Source: Bacillota bacterium
GTDB taxonomy: Bacteria; Bacillota; Clostridia; Christensenellales; Aristaeellaceae
Reading direction: 5' to 3'
DNA length: 19,799 nt
Assembly (NCBI GenBank): GCA_023392515.1
Contig: JAEVYX010000089.1
Coordinates: 1-19,799, forward strand
The position numbers and the translations under genes were made by a program. The notes beneath the pieces are model-generated. The model was not told the origin of the DNA. It did not search any database and saw only the letters and a program-made list of their open reading frames with translations. Below, in pieces: positions 1 through 5,667 of this stretch; position 1 is the stretch's first letter; every line of letters begins with the position of its first letter.

Positions 1-2
1 GT

Positions 3-95
3 ACAAAACCTGATAAGGCGGATGACGGCAGCAAAAACGCGAGCCGAAAGCCAAGGGGTATTTATGTCAATATGAAGGAAATGATAAAGCAATAA
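3..95 (+). CDS. 3' end of an unidentified protein (partial at left edge)
   Basis: Frame 3 is open from the window edge to a TAA at 93-95 and would end ...KPRGIYVNMKEMIKQ, a lysine/arginine-rich tail. Frame 1 is also open from the edge but stops earlier, at 73-75 (ending ...ESQGVFMSI), so the choice of frame is uncertain. I do not recognise the family. A hairpin at 115-142 follows and could end its transcript. It points toward the 3' end of the tRNA-Arg, a common integration site, but nothing here proves that it belongs to a mobile element. Confidence 0.3.
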   Translation, partial: TKPDKADDGSKNASRKPRGIYVNMKEMIKQ

Positions 96-114
96 TTCAA
101 ATATATGTGTTAAG

Positions 115-142
115 CAGGCTATTTTTACTCGAAAACAGCCTG
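115..142 (+). terminator. possible terminator hairpin after the left-edge ORF
   Basis: A 6-bp stem (115-120 with 137-142) continues through one mismatch into TTTT/AAAA pairing (122-125 with 132-135). Only a weak T-rich stretch (TATTTG) follows. The position 20 bases after the stop at 95 suits a plus-strand terminator, but the U-tract is poor. Confidence 0.4.
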
Positions 143-160
143 TATTTGCAGGAACATAAC

Positions 161-187
161 AAAAATCCGTCTCTTCCGAGACGGATT
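161..187 (-). terminator. intrinsic terminator of tRNA-Arg
   Basis: This is a perfect 10-bp stem (164-173 with 178-187) whose minus-strand loop is GGAA, a GNRA tetraloop. On the minus strand it is followed by TTTTT (161-165 read in reverse). It sits immediately downstream of the encoded CCA end of the tRNA. Confidence 0.85.
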
Positions 188-188
188 G

Positions 189-265
189 TGGTGAGCCCGG
201 CGGGATTCGAACCCACGACCTTTTGATTCGTAGTCAAACACTCTATCCAGCTGAGCTACGGGCCC
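189..265 (-). tRNA. tRNA-Arg (anticodon ACG), CCA encoded
   Basis: The reverse complement folds into a full cloverleaf. The 7-bp acceptor stem GGGCCCG/CGGGCTC has one G-U pair. The D arm begins TAGCTC. The anticodon stem TTTGA/TCAAA encloses the loop CTACGAA, so the anticodon is ACG and reads CGU (and CGC/CGA after A34-to-inosine editing). The T arm is GTGGG-TTCGAAT-CCCGC. The discriminator base is A, and CCA is encoded at 189-191. It is a stand-alone tRNA with its own promoter and terminator. Confidence 0.97.
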
Positions 266-295
266 TTGCGCTGCTATTTTGTAAACAGCTTTTGT

Positions 296-324
296 ATTAT
301 AGCAAAGAGTGGGCGAAAAAGCAA
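296..324 (-). promoter_or_regulatory. sigma-A promoter of tRNA-Arg
   Basis: On the minus strand, -35 TTGCTT (319-324) and -10 TATAAT (296-301) are separated by exactly 17 bases, about 30 bases upstream of the tRNA 5' end at 265. The near-consensus boxes fit a strong stable-RNA promoter. Confidence 0.85.
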
Positions 325-481
325 CATGTAGCCAAGAATTTTCTGATGTTTTTTATAAGGACGATATTTGCCAAACGGCGGAGGTTGTTTTGCCTGAAAT
401 GAGAAAGGCGGATAGGGAAGGCTTGCTTTTTTGTTCACCGTGTGAGACTATGGATATATACGGATGAAAAGAGAATGCTTG

Positions 482-970
482 ATGAATAAGTACGATACAG
501 TGATGCTGGCAAAAGACTTGCCCGATGAAGGGCTGCGCAAATGGTCGGTTGGTACAATGCTGGAGCTATGTGATGATGATTGCTGCCAAGTGGAGATGTC
601 CGGTAAAGATGGCGCCCCCCGATTTCTTGGCACATTGCCAAAGGAATGCTTGGAGGTTATTTGGCAGCGTGATTCCGGGCAATATGTTGGCAGGTTTGAG
701 AAGCTTCTCTATATTTTTGATGAGATAAAGTGTTTGGTTGATAGGCCTGATACAGACTTTTCATGGTCGTCGTTTCGTAATGCAACAGAATTTAGCGAAA
801 CTTTTGATTTGCTGATTGAGAATATAAAAAAGGGTGTACCAGGTTCCATGGAGGAGATGCAACTTTTGTTTGCACCCACAAGTGACTTGCAGGATATTTC
901 AATAGACAGCGGATGGAGTGGAAAGTACATAGAGATTTCAAGCAGATTTAACGAATACTCAAATTTGTAA
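482..970 (+). CDS. DUF4926-like N-terminal domain protein with an uncharacterised C-terminal region
   Basis: A protein of 162 residues. Residues about 4-62 (YDTVMLAKDLPDEGL, then VGTMLEL and a QVEM strand) match the pattern I know from DUF4926, a small beta-barrel domain with motif D-LP--GL---VGT--E. That domain is frequent near restriction, toxin or immunity genes. The C-terminal 95 residues include LLFAPTSDLQDISIDSGW and end in a short helix. They resemble the style of small immunity proteins, but I cannot assign a family. I chose ATG 482 over the in-frame ATG at 464 because AAGAGA lies 7-12 bases upstream of it, whereas 464 has no ribosome binding site. The gene is AT-richer than its neighbours, stands alone, and ends at a strong terminator. 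Its function is unknown. Confidence 0.75.
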   Translation: MNKYDTVMLAKDLPDEGLRKWSVGTMLELCDDDCCQVEMSGKDGAPRFLGTLPKECLEVIWQRDSGQYVGRFEKLLYIFDEIKCLVDRPDTDFSWSSFRNATEFSETFDLLIENIKKGVPGSMEEMQLLFAPTSDLQDISIDSGWSGKYIEISSRFNEYSNL

Positions 971-1052
971 AGGTCATTGGCGCTTAAATTCCAAGCGCCT
1001 CCATTCGTTTGGATTGGTACAAAATTTAAAAATGTTTTCGTCAATTGGAACA

Positions 1053-1089
1053 GCCCGCTTTGAAAAACGATTTCAAAGCGGGCGTTTTT
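1053..1089 (+). terminator. strong intrinsic terminator after the DUF4926-like gene
   Basis: A perfect 13-bp stem (1053-1065 with 1071-1083) with a 5-base loop is followed by GTTTTTAT on the plus strand. It sits between the plus-strand gene ending at 970 and the convergent cotJC ending at 1115. It lacks a U-run in the minus direction, but such a strong stem may also protect the cotJ mRNA 3' end. Confidence 0.85.
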
Positions 1090-1114
1090 ATAGAATGTTT
1101 ACGTTATGCCATTG

Positions 1115-1717
1115 TTACCTTTGTGCGTACTTTGGCATGGCTACGGGATAGATGTTTTTGCTGGCCAGAAAGTCCTGGACAATTCGAAGCGCTTCGCCAA
1201 AGCGCTGGAAGTGGACAACCTCCCGCTCCCGGAGGAATTTCAGGGGTTCGATAACATCCGGGTCATCCGCCAGGTTGATCAGCCATTCGTAGGTGGATCT
1301 TGCCTTTTGCTCGGCGGCCATGTCTTCGTGCAAATCCGCTACCGGATCACCCTTGGATTGAATATAAGCTGCGGTAAAGGGAACGCCGTCCGCGCTTACC
1401 GGGTATACCGCCTTGTCGTGATCGGCATAATAGCCGTCCATGCCTGCGGCCTTGATTTGGTCGATGCTTGCCTTCTGGGTCAATTGTTTTACCATGGTGC
1501 CGACCATTTCAAGGTGCGCCAGCTCCTCTGTGCCGATATCGTTTAATATGGCGCGGGCTTCGGGGGTGACCATGGAAAACCTCTGACTCAAATACCGGAT
1601 CGATGCGGCCAGTTCTCCGTCCGGACCGCCGTACTGGGTGATGATAACCTTTGCCATGCGCGGGTCGGGGCGCTGGATCTTGATGGGGTATTCAAGCTTC
1701 TTTTCGTAAATCCACAT
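1115..1717 (-). CDS. cotJC: CotJC, spore-coat manganese catalase
   Basis: A 200-residue ferritin-like di-manganese catalase of the CotJC type. All five expected metal ligands are visible with family spacing: E35 (GELAAS), E65 and H68 (EELAHLE), E136 (AAEQKAR) and H169 (EVVHF). The intervals (E-x2-H; 33 residues from E136 to H169) match those I recall for Lactobacillus plantarum manganese catalase. It converts hydrogen peroxide to water and oxygen and, by homology with Bacillus CotJC, is placed in the inner spore coat. Its ATG follows the cotJB stop codon directly (TAA-ATG), with AGGAG 9 bases upstream inside cotJB, so translation is probably coupled. It is the last gene of the cotJABC operon and is full length. 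Confidence 0.95.
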   Translation of the reverse strand: MWIYEKKLEYPIKIQRPDPRMAKVIITQYGGPDGELAASIRYLSQRFSMVTPEARAILNDIGTEELAHLEMVGTMVKQLTQKASIDQIKAAGMDGYYADHDKAVYPVSADGVPFTAAYIQSKGDPVADLHEDMAAEQKARSTYEWLINLADDPDVIEPLKFLREREVVHFQRFGEALRIVQDFLASKNIYPVAMPKYAQR

Positions 1718-1996
1718 TTACCGGCACTCCTCTCTGCGCAGGTTGAAATTAAAGCATGTCTCCCACGGCCAGGGGTCGCGGTTCCATTTCCAGGCGCCGC
1801 GGTTGTAGGACCGGAAGGAGTAGAGAGGGCCGTACATTTTTTCATAAAGCGCCCTTACCTGATCGGCCCGGGCTAAAATGCTGTTGTACCGGTTCAGCGC
1901 CTCCCCGTTCGTTGGGTGCGTATCCAAAAAGAGCTGAAGGTCTACCAGCATAAAATCCAGTTTGGTCAGCTCCCTAAAAATATCATCCCTATCCAT
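1718..1996 (-). CDS. cotJB: CotJB, spore coat protein
   Basis: A 92-residue protein. It starts MDRDDIFRELTKLDF and has a helical N-terminal half with a D-LFLDTHP motif. The tail is tryptophan- and aromatic-rich (SYNRGAWKWNRDPWPW), and both are hallmarks of CotJB. An in-frame ATG at 2002 is only 2 bases from the GGGAGG (2005-2010), while ATG 1996 sits 8 bases from it, which fixes the start at 1996. The start overlaps the end of cotJA by 8 bases, and the stop abuts the cotJC start, a tightly packed coupled operon. CotJB is needed with CotJA for coat assembly of CotJC in Bacillus; its biochemical activity is unknown. Confidence 0.93.
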   Translation of the reverse strand: MDRDDIFRELTKLDFMLVDLQLFLDTHPTNGEALNRYNSILARADQVRALYEKMYGPLYSFRSYNRGAWKWNRDPWPWETCFNFNLRREECR

Positions 1997-2291
1997 TGTC
2001 ATAACCTCCCTCGTGCATATGCCCGGGGCAGGGGCAGATCTTTTCCAAATTGGCATATTCCCGCTTCCAATATGGGCTGACAAGCTCTGTAAACACTGTG
2101 CCATATATCAATGATTCAAGGGGAGGCATGTTCCCGCAAAATTTTTGAAACGCCACATAAGCGGTTGCGAGCCATACATTCCGGATTGTTGTTTCCTGCG
2201 GAATGCAATGGCAGCCGTGTCTATCCTGTTGATCGGAAACGCAGCATTTTTCTCTGTCCTGCATTTCCGCCGCTAATTCATACAAGTGCAT
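1989..2291 (-). CDS. cotJA: CotJA, spore coat associated protein
   Basis: About 100 residues. The C-terminal half carries the CotJA signature LATAYVAFQKF...PLESLIYGTVFTEL-SPY, in the order known for the family (an LA-AYVP-Q-like motif, then L--GT-F-EL--PY). The N-terminal part is cysteine-rich (CC, CHC) and the tail ends CPCPGHMHEGGYDNG. The start is uncertain. ATG 2291 is preceded by AAAGGAG with only about 1 base of spacing, whereas an in-frame TTG at 2285 would have about 7 bases. I give the ATG, but a TTG start (98 residues) is equally plausible. It is the first gene of cotJABC, and the TAG stop overlaps the cotJB start. Confidence 0.9.
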   Translation of the reverse strand: MHLYELAAEMQDREKCCVSDQQDRHGCHCIPQETTIRNVWLATAYVAFQKFCGNMPPLESLIYGTVFTELVSPYWKREYANLEKICPCPGHMHEGGYDNG

Positions 2292-2295
2292 TCTC

Positions 2296-2388
2296 CTTTC
2301 TGATTGTACAGGGCCCAATTTATTATATTCCTGCCAAAAATCCGCGTTACGTGGCACTGCAGGCGGTATGGCCTGTATAATCAGAAAG
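2296..2388. repeat. 17-bp inverted repeat flanking the cotJA leader
   Basis: Positions 2296-2312 and 2372-2388 are inverted copies, identical except at 2306/2378. That position is a G-U wobble in plus-strand RNA and C-A in minus-strand RNA. The arms enclose about 60 bases between the oxidoreductase gene and cotJA. On the minus strand the arm proximal to cotJA (GTACAATCAGAAAG) runs into the cotJA ribosome binding site. There is no U-tract on either side, so it is not a normal terminator. Confidence 0.6.
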
Positions 2389-2406
2389 AAGAAATCTCTG
2401 CGGCGG

Positions 2407-3957
2407 CTACGCTTCCGTTTCTTCCATGCTTTTGAGAAATTCCGCATACGTGCCCCGGAAAAGCACATTCATACTGTGCTTGGGCGGGCCTTCCAGCAGG
2501 CGCCCATCTGTAGCAAACCGGCCGCCGTGGGCAGGACAGTCCCACGTTTTTTCTGCCGTGTTGAAGTTAAGCTCCGTTGTCATATGGGTGCATGAGATAT
2601 CAATAACGGTTACAATATCCTTTTCATCCCGGTATGCGCCGGCTTTTTCCCCTTGAAAGCGAATAGCCCTGCCCTCACCCTGTTTGAGATCCCGGTAGCT
2701 TTGCGTGCCTTCCACCTTGGATTTGATCAATTCGCCTACGGGGGTAAACACGTCTGTTACCAGCTTGCCAAGGGAGCTGGTCAGGTCCGGACGCTTTCTG
2801 GAGTAGATTTCCTCATATTCACAATTGCCGTTTATCACAAGGTCGGCAATCATCATTCCAGCCAGGGTACCCCGGGTCAGCCCCCATTTGCAGAAGCCCG
2901 CGGCGACATAGATGTTGGAGTGGTCCGAAAGACGGCCGATGTAGGGCACCTGGTCGGGGGTTTCATAATCCTGGGCGGACCATTTTGCCAAAACCTCCGA
3001 AACGCCTGCAATATCATTTGCAAATTGGATCAGGTTATCAAAGTGCTCCCCCATTTTTTCTTCTTCCCGGCCAGTAGCGTGGTTTTCCCCGACTAGAATT
3101 AAAATGCTCTTTCCGTTCTCCACGTGGGTCCGGATGGAGCGAGTCGGCTCACCCATGTTGATATAGCTGCCGTCGGGCCAGTTCCCTTTGGTAATTGCGG
3201 CAATGCCATAGTCCCTCGTGGCATACAGCCGCGCAAAAAACAGATTCGGCCCGTCGTAGATGGGGTATTGGGTGGCCTGTACCACATGCTTTGCCTTGAT
3301 GGTGATGTCGTTATCACATCGGACGATGATAGGCTCCCCATCCTCTATTTCCATAGCTTTTGTATTGCAGTATATTTCGGCGCCCTTGGCTTTTGCGGCG
3401 GACGCCAGAGCGGTAACATAGCGGACAGCATGAAAAACCTGCTGGCTGCGGTACCCCAGCAGGCCCATGTTACCCTTGGGGAAATCGGAATCCGTAATCA
3501 GCGAAGCATCAATTTTCAGCTTTTGGGCTGTATCGTATTCCTGTTTCAAAATGTCTAGCTCGTTTTTCGCGCAGGCGTAAATGTAGGCGGTGCTTTCTGC
3601 CAGCTGGCAGTCAATTCTTTCTTTTTTTACGACATCCTGCACGAACCGGATGGAACCGGTCATGGAATCGGCAAAACGCTGGGCGTAGTCTCCGCCATAC
3701 TTTGTGTACAGGTTATGGTAGATGATCCCGTGCTGGATGGTTACCTTGCCGGTGGTGTTGCCTGTTGTGCCGTCGCACAGCCCGCCCGCCTCGATCACGA
3801 CAGGCTTTACGCCCTTTTGCGCAAGGCAGTAGGCGGTGGTGATGCCGCTGATGCCGCCGCCGATGATGAGCACATCGGCGGAAATGCTTTCTTCAAGCCG
3901 GGGGTATTTGTCTTTTGCTGCCGTCTTATTCCAATAGGAGAGGGTTTCGCTGTTCAT
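2407..3957 (-). CDS. FAD-dependent oxidoreductase with C-terminal Rieske [2Fe-2S] domain
   Basis: A protein of 516 residues in two domains. The N-terminal DAO/GlpO-type FAD domain (about 27-400) begins ADVLIIGGGISGITTAYCLA (GGGISG at 33-38) with the ribose-binding acidic residue E56 at the end of strand 2 (VVIEA). The C-terminal Rieske domain has CTH (C456, H458) and CPAH (C474, H477), the [2Fe-2S] ligands. The usual extra disulfide cysteines of high-potential Rieske proteins are absent. This is the family often annotated as 'FAD-dependent oxidoreductase, Rieske-type' in Bacilli and Clostridia; its substrate is unknown. ATG 3957 is chosen because AAGGAG lies 7 bases upstream; an upstream extension to 3996 has no support. 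It lies 115 bases upstream of cotJA in the same direction, so co-transcription is possible. Confidence 0.92.
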   Translation of the reverse strand: MNSETLSYWNKTAAKDKYPRLEESISADVLIIGGGISGITTAYCLAQKGVKPVVIEAGGLCDGTTGNTTGKVTIQHGIIYHNLYTKYGGDYAQRFADSMTGSIRFVQDVVKKERIDCQLAESTAYIYACAKNELDILKQEYDTAQKLKIDASLITDSDFPKGNMGLLGYRSQQVFHAVRYVTALASAAKAKGAEIYCNTKAMEIEDGEPIIVRCDNDITIKAKHVVQATQYPIYDGPNLFFARLYATRDYGIAAITKGNWPDGSYINMGEPTRSIRTHVENGKSILILVGENHATGREEEKMGEHFDNLIQFANDIAGVSEVLAKWSAQDYETPDQVPYIGRLSDHSNIYVAAGFCKWGLTRGTLAGMMIADLVINGNCEYEEIYSRKRPDLTSSLGKLVTDVFTPVGELIKSKVEGTQSYRDLKQGEGRAIRFQGEKAGAYRDEKDIVTVIDISCTHMTTELNFNTAEKTWDCPAHGGRFATDGRLLEGPPKHSMNVLFRGTYAEFLKSMEETEA

Positions 3958-4040
3958 ACATGTTCTCCTTGACTTTTTACGGGTATGTTGCCCCAAATCA
4001 AGGATAACTAACAGGGGCGCATTACAATTGCGCAGAATCT

Positions 4041-4074
4041 AAAAGCCTGCTTAGCGCTGAAACTAGCAGGCTTT
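4041..4074 (-). terminator. terminator of the AcrVA2-like gene
   Basis: A 10-bp stem (4042-4051 with 4065-4074) is followed on the minus strand by TTTTAGATT, 22 bases beyond the stop of the gene at 4096-5112. The U-tract is short, but stem and position fit. Confidence 0.65.
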
Positions 4075-4095
4075 CAACCTATGAAGTTTAAGGGG

Positions 4096-5112
4096 TTATT
4101 TTACAGGCCGGGCGATAACCGGCAGTTCCCGTTCCCAATCCAGTCCCACCGGGATAAACGGCATCCAGCGTGCCACTTTGTGCCGTGTGTCGTTTTTTAC
4201 AGAGCCGATCCAGTAGGTGTGCCAGTGTGCGCGGCGAATGTATGGTGGATGGCGGGCTGCATCCGCTGCGGCCGCTTCGTTCCATTCGCTCAGCACTGCG
4301 TTTTTGAATTTTCGAAGTACATTGCCTATCCGGAACCCGGCCTTCCAAACGCCGGTTGGGCCGAAGGATGCCATGCCCGGCTTTAATTTTTGCGCAATGG
4401 GCTTGAAAATGTCAGCCGATTCGGAATTGATGTAGAGGAGCAGGTGAAAAAGCGGCTTCAGGCTTTCCGGCAAAGGCTCTATTTCGCCCGGCAGAAGGCT
4501 GTTGATGCTTCGAAATTGCCTGCTCATGGCGTTCTCCTTGACGGCTTCCATGTCCCCCGCCTGGGGGCGCGGCCCGTCCAACGGATAATAGCGGGGGATG
4601 AGAGAATCATCGGGCATTCTAAATACGATGATGAAATCCACATTGGTGCTTTGCGGACTGTCCGGCGCATATTCCAGCCACGCGAAAAAACCAAGCGCCA
4701 TGCAGCCTTCAAAAACGACAGGCGCCTGGATATAGACGCAGGATTCCGGAAACTGCCGAAGCTCCGACATGGGTATATCGCCGATAAAAGGCATATCTAT
4801 AAGCTCCCCAAAAAGCGAGGCATCAAACACATATATGCCGTCCAGGTGGAGATAAATCAAAACAGCCGTAAGCTCAATCAGCTCGGTCAGCCCGCCCTTT
4901 TCGTGAATGTTGATGGGGGGCGGACTGCCTTCCGGCCCTGCCAGCAGCCTGTCCAATGTATTTGCCAAAGGGCAATAACACAAATCAGGCCTGTTTTGAT
5001 GCGACTTGGTGCTGTGATAGCATCTGGCCCGGTCGTGCAAATAGGGGTAGGCGGACAGCTTTTTCATTGCAAACAGTGGGATGGAATGCTTGCTCTTTTC
5101 TGGGTCTGTCAT
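4096..5112 (-). CDS. AcrVA2-family (anti-Cas12a-like) protein
   Basis: A 338-residue soluble protein. The C-terminus carries the hallmark PYIRRAHWHTYWIG (290-303) followed by RWMPFIPV (315-322). As I recall it, AcrVA2 of Moraxella bovoculi ends PHIRRGHWHGYWQG...RVRWQPAVFVN. Upstream blocks also align in order from memory: ESCVYIQAP (123-131) with a WCVYV block, GFFAWLEY (141-148) with GFWAIYD, VDFIIVFRMPDD (158-169) with LDFVVDTD, and KAGFRIGNVLRKF (257-269). AcrVA2 blocks Cas12a production by acting on nascent Cas12a and its mRNA. Relatives occur widely on plasmids, phages and chromosomes, and most are untested. Start ATG 5112 has GAGG 7 bases upstream. It is monocistronic, with its own promoter and terminator. 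Family membership is fairly sure; anti-CRISPR function in this host is inference. Confidence 0.8.
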   Translation of the reverse strand: MTDPEKSKHSIPLFAMKKLSAYPYLHDRARCYHSTKSHQNRPDLCYCPLANTLDRLLAGPEGSPPPINIHEKGGLTELIELTAVLIYLHLDGIYVFDASLFGELIDMPFIGDIPMSELRQFPESCVYIQAPVVFEGCMALGFFAWLEYAPDSPQSTNVDFIIVFRMPDDSLIPRYYPLDGPRPQAGDMEAVKENAMSRQFRSINSLLPGEIEPLPESLKPLFHLLLYINSESADIFKPIAQKLKPGMASFGPTGVWKAGFRIGNVLRKFKNAVLSEWNEAAAADAARHPPYIRRAHWHTYWIGSVKNDTRHKVARWMPFIPVGLDWERELPVIARPVK

Positions 5113-5191
5113 TACAATACCTCATGAAGTTTTTGATCTGCGTGAAATGCATTAGTTAAACAAAATAACAATTGAACGGTGTTTACTTGCA

Positions 5192-5220
5192 ATTATACAA
5201 CCAATTTTTAGGTTTTTCAA
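5192..5220 (-). promoter_or_regulatory. sigma-A promoter of the AcrVA2-like gene
   Basis: On the minus strand, -35 TTGAAA (5215-5220) and -10 TATAAT (5192-5197) have a 17-base spacer, giving a leader of roughly 70 bases before ATG 5112. The near-consensus boxes imply vegetative expression that is either constitutive or repressor-controlled. Confidence 0.8.
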
Positions 5221-5234
5221 TCACTATTTGTGAT
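5220..5234. promoter_or_regulatory. possible operator palindrome at the AcrVA2-like promoter
   Basis: ATCAC-TATTT-GTGAT is a perfect 5-bp dyad with a 5-base centre, abutting the -35 box at 5215-5220. Its placement suits a repressor or activator site. No matching regulator gene lies nearby, and the arms are short, so chance is possible. Confidence 0.35.
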
Positions 5235-5282
5235 CGGAATGACAAATTGTGGTAAGGCCATTTATCACGCGGCACTTTTATG

Positions 5283-5324
5283 AAAAAAAAGAACCTGCCA
5301 GTTCCAAGTTGAGGAACCGGCAGG
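5283..5324 (-). terminator. strong terminator of the DUF6483/ABC-F/glutaredoxin operon
   Basis: A 12-bp stem with one G-U pair (5294-5305 with 5313-5324) has a 7-base loop. On the minus strand it is followed by TTC and eight T residues (5283-5290). It lies about 30 bases after the stop of the glutaredoxin-like gene. Confidence 0.92.
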
Positions 5325-5355
5325 CTGATAAAAGCTTTTGCGAGGGCGATAGGGC

Positions 5356-5619
5356 TTACCCCTCCAGCGCCTGTTTTAGCACCTTTTCAATTTTCTCCCG
5401 GGTTGCCGCGCCTTCGTGGAGCTTTTTCCCGTCCATATAAAAGGTGGGTACGTAATAGTAATCGTACTGGTTGGCCAAGTCCCGCTCTTTGCGCTCATCT
5501 ATGACCTTTATGGGAATATTTCCATAGGCAGGATTCTCCCGCTTCAGTTCGTCCAGCCATTTTTGGGCCTGGATGCAGTAGGGGCAGGAGGCCATCATGA
5601 AAAAGGTGATTTCCTTCAT
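5356..5619 (-). CDS. glutaredoxin-like thiol-disulfide protein (CPYC)
   Basis: An 87-residue thioredoxin-fold protein: strand ITFFMMAS, then the redox motif CPYC (C12, C15), and the cis-proline loop YVPTFYMDGKKL before the last strands and C-terminal helix. CPYC is the classic dithiol glutaredoxin motif. Related clostridial proteins are annotated as thioredoxin or glutaredoxin family; the electron donor is unknown. I chose ATG 5619 because the ribosome binding site AAAGGA lies 9 bases upstream of it. The longer frame starting at 5640 would place that site inside the gene. It lies 48 bases downstream of the ABC-F gene and just before the strong terminator, so it is probably the last gene of that operon. 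Confidence 0.9.
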   Translation of the reverse strand: MKEITFFMMASCPYCIQAQKWLDELKRENPAYGNIPIKVIDERKERDLANQYDYYYVPTFYMDGKKLHEGAATREKIEKVLKQALEG

Positions 5620-5667
5620 AATACGTATTCCTTTCTTCAAGCTGTCTTATGGTATCATACCCAATTT

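Noticed and set aside
979..999. GGCGCTT/AAGCGCC hairpin after the DUF4926-like gene
   Set aside because: Only 7 bp and no U-tract; the terminator at 1053-1089 is far better.
2366..4000. CATACC-like -10 elements upstream of cotJA and the oxidoreductase, suggestive of mother-cell sigma factors
   Set aside because: No matching -35 at the correct spacing in either case; not called as sigma-E or sigma-K promoters, although sporulation control is expected for cotJ.
4390..5127. 245-residue plus-strand ORF opposite the AcrVA2-like gene
   Set aside because: No start signal and no recognisable motifs; the minus-strand gene has promoter, ribosome site, terminator and family motifs.
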